Part shown: positions 57,147 through 64,000 of the stretch, in pieces
How the letters are laid out: every line of letters starts with the position of its first letter
How positions within the stretch are numbered: the stretch's first letter is position 1
From: Sporosarcina sp. 6E9
GTDB lineage: Bacteria; Bacillota; Bacilli; Bacillales_A; Planococcaceae
Reading direction: 5' to 3'
Length of the DNA: 64,000 nucleotides
NCBI RefSeq assembly: GCF_017921835.1
Contig: NZ_JAGEMN010000001.1
Span: 551,874-615,873 of the forward strand
Made by a program: the position numbers and the translations under genes
The notes under the pieces: model-generated
What the model was told of the DNA's origin: nothing
What the model saw: only the letters and a program-made list of their open reading frames with translations
Databases searched by the model: none

Positions 57147-57202
57147 TCCTACCCCACGTGGTAAGATAGATGAAGATGACGGTTTTATAGTGACTTTTTT
57201 TA
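57147..57202 (+). terminator. Imperfect hairpin and T tract after hflC
   Basis: An outer ccgtc/gacgg stem (about 57130 and 57178) encloses atcctacc paired with ggtaagat around ccacgt. A run of T follows at 57196-57202, before polA. The structure is imperfect. Confidence 0.4.
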
Positions 57203-57224
57203 TTATGAATAGGAGCGGATGTAC

Positions 57225-59849
57225 TTGACGAAAAAGAAAATAATTCTTATAGATGGAAATAGTCTTGCGTATAGAGCATTTTTTGCATTGCCTTTACTGA
57301 CGAATGATCACGGGATTCATACAAACGCGGTATACGGATTTACAATGATGCTTCAAAATATTTTGCAAGAAGAAAAACCGACGCATATACTCGTGGCTTG
57401 GGATGCAGGAAAAACAACTTTTCGACATAAAACGTTTGGAGAATATAAAGGTGGTCGTCAGAAAACGCCATCAGAGTTGTCGGAGCAGTTTCCTTATATT
57501 CGAAACTTGCTGGATGCCTATAACATAAAACAATATGAATTAGATCAATACGAAGCAGATGATATCATCGGTACATTGAGCCGTGAAGGGAATGAAGCTG
57601 GCGTAGAAGTTGTTGTGTTCACCGGTGATAAAGACTTAACACAACTAGCGACTGAACATACGACAGTGCTAATTACGCGCAAAGGTATAACAGATACGGA
57701 GAAATATACACCGGAACATATTGTAGAAAAATACGGAATTACAGCTTCCCAGATGACTGATATGATGGGCCTCATGGGAGATCCATCCGATAATATTCCT
57801 GGCGTGCCAGGGGTTGGAGAAAAGACAGCGATTAAACTATTAAAAGAGTACGGTTCCATTGAAAATGTGTATAAATCGCTTGATAAAATAACTGCAAAAA
57901 AACTCAATGAAAATTTAACAGCGAATGAAGATATCGCCTATATGAGTCGCGAGTTAGCGACAATTGTCGTTGATGCACCGATAACCGTGAAAATCGATGA
58001 ACTATCATACAGTGGCCCAGATACTGATGCACTCACGAGTATTTTTCAAAAATTAAATTTCAATACACTACTTGAAAAAATTTCGCCAGGCGCAAGCGAA
58101 GTGCCACAAGAAGATATTGAAGTTACGATTGTAAAGGAATTAACAAAAGAACATTTGTCGGATGTAATGGCGCTTCATGTTGAAATGATGGACGGGAACT
58201 ATTTAAATGCAGACATTCTAGGAATTGCATTAGCTGATGAAAGCCGGACAATCTATCTGCCTTTTTCAGTTGTGGAGTCTTCGGATTTATTCAAGCAATG
58301 GCTTCAAGATGAGACTAAAAAGAAATATTGTTCCGATTCGAAAGCAGCACTGGCATCTTTGGCCAGATACGGAATTGAACTAGGAGGAATTGAATTTGAC
58401 TTACTTCTTGGTGCCTATATAGTGAGTCCTTCTACTTCCTATACGGATATTGCATCCATTGTAAAACAGTTCGGTTATACAGATGTTAAACAAAATGAAC
58501 TGATCTATGGAAAAGGCGCTAAAAAAGCGGCTCCATCTGATGAAATTGTCGCAGAACATGCTAGCCGCAGTAGCCTAGCAGTTTGGACATTACGTACGAC
58601 TATCGAAGAGAAGTTAAAGGAAAACGAGCAGTTTGATTTGTACCGTGAGTTGGAGTTGCCGCTAGCGACCATTCTTGGAAAGATGGAATCCACAGGTGTT
58701 AAAACGGACAAACAAGCCTTGGCGGAGATTGGAACGCAATTATCCGTGAAAATAAAAGAACTTGAAACGTCCATTTATGAAATGGCAGGAGATAAATTCA
58801 ATATCAACTCTCCGAAACAACTCGGTGTGATATTGTTTGAGAAAATCGGCTTAACCCCAATAAAAAAGACCAAGACGGGCTATTCAACAGCGGCCGATGT
58901 ACTGGAGAAGTTAGAAAGTGAACATGAAATCATCGGTGAAATCTTACAGTATCGTCAATTGGCTAAGCTCAATTCGACGTATATTGAAGGGCTTTTAAGA
59001 GAAATTCATGAAGATGGAAAAATTCATACGCGTTTTCAACAAGCCTTAACGCAAACCGGAAGATTGAGTTCGATCAATCCGAATCTGCAAAACATCCCTG
59101 TACGTCTTGAAGAAGGTCGTAAAATTCGAGCAGCATTCGTTCCGTCAGAACCAGATTGGTTACTATTTGCGGCAGACTACTCTCAAATTGAATTAAGAGT
59201 GCTGGCACATATGTCCCAAGATGAAAAGTTAATGGAAGCTTTCCATCAAGGTGAAGATATTCATACGAAAACGGCAGCAGATGTTTTTGGCGTATCGATT
59301 GATGAGGTAAAAGCGGATATGCGTAATGCCGCAAAAGCAGTTAACTTCGGAATTATTTACGGCATTAGCGATTATGGATTGTCGCAGAACTTAAATATCA
59401 CTCGTAAAGAAGCAGCTCAATTTATTGAAACGTATTTGGCTAGTTTCCCGGGTGTTAAAAAGTATATGGACGATTCAGTAGCGGAAGCGAAAGTGAATGG
59501 GTATGTAACGACCTTAATGAACAGAAGACGTTATTTACCTGAAATAAAAAGTTCTAACTTCAATTTGCGCAGTTTTGCGGAGCGAACCGCGATGAATACG
59601 CCGATCCAAGGTAGTGCGGCGGACATTATCAAACAGGCGATGATTGATATGGCAGTACGTTTAGAAGCTGAAGGTTTAGAAACGCGCATGTTACTTCAAG
59701 TGCACGATGAGCTAATTTTTGAAGCGCCTGCCGATGAAATTGAAATATTAAAGAAAATTGTACCTGAAGTTATGGAATCCGCAATTAAACTCGACGTACC
59801 ACTAAAAGTCGAGTCTTCATACGGAAAATCTTGGTACGATATGAAGTGA
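57225..59849 (+). CDS. polA: DNA polymerase I
   Basis: Repairs gaps and processes Okazaki fragments. The 874-residue product has the 5' nuclease domain (residues 1 to about 290, IDGNSLAYRAFFALP, YEADDIIGTL, GDPSDNIPGVPGVGEKTA), a middle domain equivalent to the 3' exonuclease but without clear DEDD residues, as in Bacillus, and the polymerase domain with FAADYSQIELRVLAH, the RNAAKAVNFGIIYG O-helix and LLQVHDELIFEAP. The start chosen is TTG at 57225, nine bases after AGGAG, giving MTKKKIILIDG. The ATG two codons upstream is too close to that site. Confidence 0.95.
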   Translation: MTKKKIILIDGNSLAYRAFFALPLLTNDHGIHTNAVYGFTMMLQNILQEEKPTHILVAWDAGKTTFRHKTFGEYKGGRQKTPSELSEQFPYIRNLLDAYNIKQYELDQYEADDIIGTLSREGNEAGVEVVVFTGDKDLTQLATEHTTVLITRKGITDTEKYTPEHIVEKYGITASQMTDMMGLMGDPSDNIPGVPGVGEKTAIKLLKEYGSIENVYKSLDKITAKKLNENLTANEDIAYMSRELATIVVDAPITVKIDELSYSGPDTDALTSIFQKLNFNTLLEKISPGASEVPQEDIEVTIVKELTKEHLSDVMALHVEMMDGNYLNADILGIALADESRTIYLPFSVVESSDLFKQWLQDETKKKYCSDSKAALASLARYGIELGGIEFDLLLGAYIVSPSTSYTDIASIVKQFGYTDVKQNELIYGKGAKKAAPSDEIVAEHASRSSLAVWTLRTTIEEKLKENEQFDLYRELELPLATILGKMESTGVKTDKQALAEIGTQLSVKIKELETSIYEMAGDKFNINSPKQLGVILFEKIGLTPIKKTKTGYSTAADVLEKLESEHEIIGEILQYRQLAKLNSTYIEGLLREIHEDGKIHTRFQQALTQTGRLSSINPNLQNIPVRLEEGRKIRAAFVPSEPDWLLFAADYSQIELRVLAHMSQDEKLMEAFHQGEDIHTKTAADVFGVSIDEVKADMRNAAKAVNFGIIYGISDYGLSQNLNITRKEAAQFIETYLASFPGVKKYMDDSVAEAKVNGYVTTLMNRRRYLPEIKSSNFNLRSFAERTAMNTPIQGSAADIIKQAMIDMAVRLEAEGLETRMLLQVHDELIFEAPADEIEILKKIVPEVMESAIKLDVPLKVESSYGKSWYDMK

Positions 59850-59859
59850 GGGGAATTAA

Positions 59860-60732
59860 ATGCCTGAATTACCAGAAGTTGAAGGCGTAGTTCGTGCATT
59901 TGCACCTGAGGCAATCGGACGAACTGTATCAGATATAACGGTTTCAGATATCGTGATAGAGTCGAAAGCGCAGGGAAGAGAAGCGATTATTAAAGGAATG
60001 TCCACAGCTGACTTTATTCAACAAATGAAAAAAATGACGATTGTGAATGTTACCAGGCGCAGTAAATATATTTACATGAACTTACAAAAAGGGAATAACG
60101 ACTACCTCCTCGTCAGCCATCTTGGCATGTCGGGGGCGTGGTTCGTTGTCAATTCCATTGATGAAGTTTCAGAACTAAAGTTTCGTAGACATATTCATGT
60201 GATTTTTACGATGGAAGACGGCGGACTGCTTGTCTATTCCGACATTCGGCGTTTCGGCGAACTTCGGTTACTAAATGTGGAAGCGGATCATCCGCCGCTA
60301 CTTAAAATGGCACCCGAGCCGTTTGATGAAATTGCACACAGCCATTTTCTAGATTTAGCGCAACTTCCCAAATATGCTGAAAAACCGATAAAAGAAGTCA
60401 TCATGGACGGACAAGTTATTTCTGGTTGCGGGAATATCTATGCTACAGAAGCGCTGTTTAAAATGAAGATACATCCAACGCGAAAAGCCAGACGAATAAG
60501 TTTAAAACGAAAGACTGAGCTATTTTATGTCATTGTCGACATATTACAAGAAAGCATTGATGCTGGTGGTAGCACGATTTCTGATTATCGAAATATTAAC
60601 GGTGAATCAGGCGGCATGCAGAATCGCTTGAAAATGTACGGTAGAAAAGTATGCCTCAATTGCGAAACGGACACGAAGAGTGTAAGGATTGCGGGTAGAA
60701 CGTCGGTGTACTGTCCGAAATGTCAACGATGA
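59860..60732 (+). CDS. mutM: Formamidopyrimidine-DNA glycosylase
   Basis: Excises 8-oxoguanine and cleaves the abasic site. The 290-residue product begins PELPEVE (catalytic Pro after Met removal, and Glu), has the lysine in RRSKYIYMNL, the helix-two-turn-helix with SGCGNIYATEALF, and a C-terminal zinc finger (CLNCETDTKSV...YCPKC). It starts 10 bases after polA, and coaE follows after 33 bases, so the three are probably one operon. Confidence 0.97.
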   Translation: MPELPEVEGVVRAFAPEAIGRTVSDITVSDIVIESKAQGREAIIKGMSTADFIQQMKKMTIVNVTRRSKYIYMNLQKGNNDYLLVSHLGMSGAWFVVNSIDEVSELKFRRHIHVIFTMEDGGLLVYSDIRRFGELRLLNVEADHPPLLKMAPEPFDEIAHSHFLDLAQLPKYAEKPIKEVIMDGQVISGCGNIYATEALFKMKIHPTRKARRISLKRKTELFYVIVDILQESIDAGGSTISDYRNINGESGGMQNRLKMYGRKVCLNCETDTKSVRIAGRTSVYCPKCQR

Positions 60733-60765
60733 GTATTCGAATGAAGGAAGGAGGTGGAGGTTCAT

Positions 60766-61362
60766 ATGATTATTGGTCTTACTGGAAGCATTGCGAGTGG
60801 AAAAAGTACTGTATCCAATATGCTAAAGGAAAGGGGCTTTCCAATCGTTGATGCCGATAAAATCGCGCGTCAAGTCGTTGAACCGGGCACGCCGGTGATT
60901 AAGAAAATTGCCGAACACTTTGGCGATGAAATTTTGAATGAGGACGGGTCTTTGAATCGTGAAAAACTTGGCGAACGCATATTTAAGAACGGAGAAGAGC
61001 GTAATAAGTTAAACGCTATTATTCATCCAGCCATTCGAAATGAAATGATCCGCCAGAAAGAACAATGGATTTCAGATGGAGCCAAAACAGTCATTTTGGA
61101 TATTCCGCTGTTATTTGAAAGTAAACTACAATCTTTTGTTGAGAAAATCATTGTCGTTTCAGTAACGCCAGAGATTCAAAAACAAAGACTTATCGCAAGA
61201 AATGACTTGACCGAACGAGAAGCCACAGACCGAATTACTTCTCAACTTCCAATGAGTGAAAAGGAGAGCGGTGCAGATGCGATTATCGATAACAACGGTA
61301 CGGTCGAAGAAACCAAAAGGCAGGTAGAAACCCTACTAGAAGATTGGGGTTTGAAATTGTAG
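60766..61362 (+). CDS. coaE: Dephospho-CoA kinase
   Basis: Last step of coenzyme A synthesis. The 198-residue product has the P-loop GLTGSIASGKST, the DADKIARQVVEPG substrate motif and the lid region RLIARNDLTEREATDRI. ATG at 60766 follows an extended GGAGGTGGAGG site; the GTG four codons upstream lies within it. In B. subtilis the sporulation gene ytaF lies between mutM and coaE; it is not here. Confidence 0.96.
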   Translation: MIIGLTGSIASGKSTVSNMLKERGFPIVDADKIARQVVEPGTPVIKKIAEHFGDEILNEDGSLNREKLGERIFKNGEERNKLNAIIHPAIRNEMIRQKEQWISDGAKTVILDIPLLFESKLQSFVEKIIVVSVTPEIQKQRLIARNDLTEREATDRITSQLPMSEKESGADAIIDNNGTVEETKRQVETLLEDWGLKL

Positions 61363-61423
61363 TTGTTTACAGAAGATTAGAACAGCTGGATTTGTCATTT
61401 AAATGTGTTTTCCTCATATATTA

Positions 61424-61467
61424 TATGTTATACTAATAGACGAAATGAGTGCATAAAGTATAACATA
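61424..61467 (+). promoter_or_regulatory. gapB promoter with two CcpN-type operator boxes
   Basis: TATGTTATACT (61424-61434) and its exact reverse complement AGTATAACATA (61457-61467) both fit TRTGHYATAYW, the CcpN box as I recall it. Their centres are 33 bp apart, about three helical turns. The first box contains an extended -10 (TG-T-TATACT). The -35 is weak. CcpN represses gapB under glycolytic conditions in B. subtilis. Confidence 0.7.
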
Positions 61468-61486
61468 CTTACAGGAGGATTTATCT

Positions 61487-62509
61487 ATGACTACTTCTAT
61501 TGCGATTAACGGGTTCGGAAGAATTGGACGAATGGTTTTCCGTCAGATGATTTTGGAGGATGATGTTAGGGTTGTTGCGGTAAATGCATCATATCCATCG
61601 GAAACACTTGCTCACTTAATTAAGTATGACACAAATCACGGGACGTTTAAGGGTGAAATCATTTGTGAAAAAGATGCGCTTGTTGTCAATGGGAAACGAG
61701 TGAAACTTGTATCGGAAAGAGATCCTGCTAAACTTCCTTGGAAAGAGCTAGGTGTCGATATCGTTATAGAAGCGACAGGTAAATTTAACGCGCGTGACAA
61801 GGCGGCTCTTCATTTAAAAGCGGGTGCTAAAAAGGTGATTTTAACAGCACCGGGTAAAAATGAAGATATCACGATTGTCCTGGGCGTGAATGATGAAAAG
61901 CTTGATATTGATAAACATGAGGTTATTTCAAATGCTAGTTGTACGACAAACTGTCTTGCACCAGTTGCCAAAGTACTGAATGATGCTTTCGGAATAGAGA
62001 ACGGATTGATGACGACTGTTCATGCATTTACGACAGATCAAAATAATTTAGATAACCCACATAAAGATTTACGTCGAGCACGAGCATGCGCCCAGTCTAT
62101 CATTCCGACTTCGACGGGTGCTGCGAAAGCGCTGTCATTGGTTCTTCCAGAATTAGAGGGAAAGATTCATGGTATGGCACTGCGTATACCGACGCCGAAT
62201 GTTTCGCTTGTTGATCTGGTTGTTGATTTAAAACAAGATGTAACTGTGGAAATGGTAAATGATGCATTCAAAAAAGCAGCAAAGTCAAATATGTCAGGAA
62301 TTCTTGCATATACAACAGATCCTGTGGTTTCTGTAGATTTAAATACGACCACGGAATCTGCGATTGTTGATGGACTTTCTACGATTGTCATGGGCACAAG
62401 AAAAGTAAAAGTGCTTGCTTGGTATGACAATGAATGGGGCTACTCTGCACGGGTTGTGGATTTGGCGAAAAGAGTTGGCTATGCTTTAAGTTTGAGATTA
62501 AGTGCTTGA
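61487..62509 (+). CDS. gapB: Glyceraldehyde-3-phosphate dehydrogenase, gluconeogenic GapB type
   Basis: The 340-residue product has INGFGRIGRMVFR, the catalytic cysteine in SNASCTTNCLAPVAKVL, HAFTTDQNNLDNPHKDLRRARACAQSIIPTSTGAAKAL and WYDNEWGYSARVVDL. It matches B. subtilis GapB rather than GapA: NASYPSETLAHLIKYDTNHG follows the first strand, where the glycolytic enzyme keeps an NAD-selecting aspartate, so NADP use and a gluconeogenic direction are expected. It lies after coaE as in Bacillus. AGGAGG precedes the ATG. CcpN-like operators lie upstream and a terminator downstream. Confidence 0.95.
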   Translation: MTTSIAINGFGRIGRMVFRQMILEDDVRVVAVNASYPSETLAHLIKYDTNHGTFKGEIICEKDALVVNGKRVKLVSERDPAKLPWKELGVDIVIEATGKFNARDKAALHLKAGAKKVILTAPGKNEDITIVLGVNDEKLDIDKHEVISNASCTTNCLAPVAKVLNDAFGIENGLMTTVHAFTTDQNNLDNPHKDLRRARACAQSIIPTSTGAAKALSLVLPELEGKIHGMALRIPTPNVSLVDLVVDLKQDVTVEMVNDAFKKAAKSNMSGILAYTTDPVVSVDLNTTTESAIVDGLSTIVMGTRKVKVLAWYDNEWGYSARVVDLAKRVGYALSLRLSA

Positions 62510-62532
62510 GTAATTAAGAGTTAAATTTATAA

Positions 62533-62578
62533 GTATGGAAGGGAAGTTATACAATTTCCTTTCTGTACTTTTTTTATA
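62533..62578 (+). terminator. Terminator after gapB
   Basis: agtatggaagggaa pairs with ttcctttctgtact, using several G-T pairs, then a seven-T run. Confidence 0.8.
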
Positions 62579-62586
62579 TTCTTGAA

Positions 62587-62607
62587 CAAGTACATGTTTT
62601 GTACTTG
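62587..62607. other. Short palindrome after gapB
   Basis: caagtac and gtacttg flank atgtttt. It lies between the gapB terminator and the dispersed repeat, with no obvious role. Confidence 0.4.
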
Positions 62608-62611
62608 GGCG

Positions 62612-62759
62612 GTTTATTTCCGTTGCGGGCGGGGCCGGTGAGCGTCCTCGTTTGCCGCGCTACCTGGGGGGGCTCACCAAAGGAAAAATGAATTTTTTTC
62701 CAATTATCTCGCCAACTCCGCAAATTCCGCGGGAGTCGCTGCCCACCACTCCTATCAAC
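62612..62759. repeat. GC-rich dispersed repeat (copy 2, inverted relative to copy 1)
   Basis: About 148 bp, beginning with tttatttccgttgcgggcgg and ending, on the complementary strand, as gttgataggagtggtgggca. The element end also has gactcccgcgg, shared with the copy at 18180-18337. The middle differs. It marks the junction between the conserved gene block and the accessory tail. Confidence 0.65.
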
Positions 62760-62857
62760 TAATACCACCTCGCAGGGAATTAATGTGAAAATTCAAACCT
62801 CGTTCAATTATAAATGCTATACTTGTTTTACTAATTTTGGATTTTTTAATAAGTACT

Positions 62858-62881
62858 TTATTCAACAAACTTGTTGAATAA
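62858..62881. other. 24-bp palindrome
   Basis: ttattcaacaa and ttgttgaataa flank a two-base centre (ac), a perfect 11-bp inverted repeat in an otherwise A+T-rich noncoding stretch. It could be an operator, a recombination site or a remnant end of a mobile element. The gene-free span 62510-62998 holds only this, the gapB terminator, the small palindrome and the GC-rich repeat. Confidence 0.5.
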
Positions 62882-62998
62882 GGATTTGTAAATAATGAGG
62901 GGTAAGTATTGTGGCTACTTTCTAAAAGGTGAAAATGAGGCATTTGCTTTTTTTTTTATTGAGTCAAAATGCATTCTAGAGAGGAAAAGAGGGGTTTT

Positions 62999-63505
62999 AT
63001 GGAATGTGTAAACTTTAATGATCAAGGAAACTTTAAACGCGATGCTGAGGGGACCTTCATCTCCCAAAGGAATCTCATCCAAGAGCTAATTCCTAACGCT
63101 GATGTACAACACGTTGGTAGTACGGCTGTACCAAACAGTCTTACTAAAGGAGATTTGGATATACAAGTACGTGTTTCAGAAACTCAATTTAATGAGGCTG
63201 TCAAAGCACTGTCTACTGTGTATGAACTCAACGATGGAAGTATAAAAACAAATGAGTTTAGGGCATTTAAAGATGATACAAAAACACTACCTTTAGGCAT
63301 ACAGCTGACTATTATAGGCTCAGAATTTGATTTCTTCTGGAAGTTTCGAGATGTTTTACTACAAAATGATCAATATCGAATAGAGTATGATGAATTAAAA
63401 AAGAAATTTGATGGAAAAGATATGGAAGTTTATAGGGGAGCGAAAAATAATTTCTTCAGTAAGATAATGCATACGCCTGAATTTAAGCAATTAAAAAGCG
63501 ATTAA
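62999..63505 (+). CDS. GrpB-family (UPF0157) nucleotidyltransferase-like protein
   Basis: A 168-residue protein of the GrpB family, which has a nucleotidyltransferase fold: VQHVGSTAVPNSLTKGDLDIQVRV carries the GS motif and the Asp-x-Asp metal pair, and the C-terminal half has FRDVLLQNDQYRIEYDELKKKF. The function of the family is unknown. The ATG at 62999 follows AGAGGGG; the longer frame adds ten residues. The gene is outside the conserved order and probably part of the accessory set. No terminator is evident. Confidence 0.82.
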   Translation: MECVNFNDQGNFKRDAEGTFISQRNLIQELIPNADVQHVGSTAVPNSLTKGDLDIQVRVSETQFNEAVKALSTVYELNDGSIKTNEFRAFKDDTKTLPLGIQLTIIGSEFDFFWKFRDVLLQNDQYRIEYDELKKKFDGKDMEVYRGAKNNFFSKIMHTPEFKQLKSD

Positions 63506-63662
63506 AATATTTACCTATAAGTATACTGCCGTTTATATCACAAGAGATTTTTCTTGGTAATCCGACAGTCCAAACAATAGCTGTCTTTGGTTTTGTCTTG
63601 CTAGACGGTGTGAAAAGTAATGAAGTGTCATTAAACAATTGGGTGCGATTGCTTAAAAAGTG
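63487..63662 (+). pseudogene. Orphan open frame without a start codon, possible gene remnant
   Basis: The frame is open from 63487 to the stop at 63660-63662 and encodes a plausible run (ILPFISQEIFLGNP, TVQTIAVFGFVLLDGVKSNE), but has no ATG, GTG or TTG with a ribosome binding site at its beginning. I do not recognise it. It may be the tail of a lost gene or chance. Confidence 0.25.
63641..63651. repeat. GGGTGCGATTG motif, copy 1
   Basis: gggtgcgattg, preceded by caatt. It is shared with the sequence at 63973-63983. The caat/attg ends can pair around gggtgc. Confidence 0.5.
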
Positions 63663-63791
63663 ATTGCGTCCAGATCACGTAAACGTGCCAAATTCTTGTA
63701 TAGATACTGTCTAGAAATTCGATTAGTTGCTAGGAAAAATTTCCGTAAAACTATAGCTATTTCGCTAGTAGCTAAAAGGAGTTGAATAAAT

Positions 63792-63950
63792 ATGCAAGTG
63801 TTGTTAGGCGTCACATTTGTTTGTTTTCTTGCGTTAATGTTTAGTTTATTACTGAGTAATCAACAGAAGAAAATTCAGAGCAATAAGAGGATAGAACGGA
63901 AATTAGATAAGTTAATCACTTTGTTAGATAAAGAAAACAGCAACAAGTGA
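63792..63950 (+). CDS. 52-residue single-helix membrane protein
   Basis: A short gene with a good ribosome binding site (AAAAGGAG about ten bases before the ATG). It encodes one hydrophobic helix (VLLGVTFVCFLALMFSLLLS) followed by a polar, lysine-rich cytoplasmic part with heptad-like leucines (RKLDKLITLLDKEN), so it may form a small coiled coil. I do not recognise it. It could be a phage- or toxin-related peptide or an anchor for a partner; nothing nearby decides this. Confidence 0.55.
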   Translation: MQVLLGVTFVCFLALMFSLLLSNQQKKIQSNKRIERKLDKLITLLDKENSNK

Positions 63951-63966
63951 GAAGAGAAATCTTCGT

Positions 63967-63984
63967 ACAATCGGGTGCGATTGT
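63967..63984. repeat. GGGTGCGATTG motif, copy 2, within a hairpin
   Basis: acaatc and gattgt flank gggtgc, a perfect six-base stem. With the copy at 63641 it brackets the small membrane-protein gene. Confidence 0.5.
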
Positions 63985-64000
63985 TGAACAAATCATATTC

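Noticed and set aside
62574..62768. 64-codon minus-strand frame in the GC-rich repeat
   Set aside because: It covers the dispersed repeat, is arginine- and proline-rich, and has no ribosome binding site.
63559..63568. tccgacagtc near the right end as another member of the 21-bp arrays
   Set aside because: A single partial match without neighbours at 21-bp spacing.

Overview
The window is a low-GC Gram-positive chromosome segment of the endospore-forming Bacillales, most like Sporosarcina and other Planococcaceae. Three things show this: two alpha/beta-type SASP genes, a strong A+T bias, and a gene order that closely follows the sftA to gapB stretch of Bacillus subtilis as I remember it. I see no rRNA or tRNA gene, CRISPR array, prophage or intact insertion sequence. 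Almost everything is housekeeping. Several starts were moved inside the longest open frame because a ribosome binding site and family homology point to an internal ATG, GTG or TTG.

Layout. 1-5.3 kb: end of a DNA translocase, murC, a stress-type ytxG-ytxH pair behind a SigB-like promoter, aroA and ccpA. 5.4-9.7 kb: acuA-acuB-acuC divergent from acsA, the acetyl-CoA synthetase and its acetylation control, with a possible CcpA site on the acsA start codon. 9.8-16.9 kb: a class A penicillin-binding protein, a T-box-controlled tyrS, a leaderless BtuF-like protein, a small membrane protein lying between two 21-bp-period repeat arrays, and rpsD. 16.9-26.6 kb: a methionine gamma-lyase-like enzyme, free methionine sulfoxide reductase, ezrA, a cysteine desulfurase with thiI, duplicated SASPs, an acyl-CoA synthetase and rarD. 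26.7-38.7 kb: nadK, sppA, an RDD protein, tpx, ytxK, ackA, a universal stress protein, ald, an M24 peptidase, ytkL, ytoI, ytpI and nrnA.

38.7-62.5 kb is central metabolism and replication or repair: dnaE, a GntR/FadR-type regulator with accD-accA, pfkA-pyk, fxsA/ytvI, citZ-icd-mdh, a MaoC-like protein, phoP-phoR, hflK-hflC, polA-mutM-coaE and gapB. After gapB the expected order ends. The last 1.5 kb is accessory: a dispersed GC-rich repeat, a 24-bp palindrome, a GrpB-family gene, an orphan reading frame and a 52-codon membrane-protein gene.

Many genes work on acetate and carbon flow: CcpA, AcsA/AcuABC, AckA, AccDA, PfkA/Pyk, CitZ/Icd/Mdh and GapB. Matching operators can be seen: a cre-like site at acsA, another at citZ, and a pair of CcpN-type boxes at gapB.

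I found no clearly new multi-gene system. The best leads are lineage changes inside conserved genes (AcsA with altered ATP-binding motifs, a thiol peroxidase with one cysteine, PhoR without an extracellular sensor, DnaE with an eroded PHP domain) and the 21-bp-period arrays around 15.3-15.9 kb.
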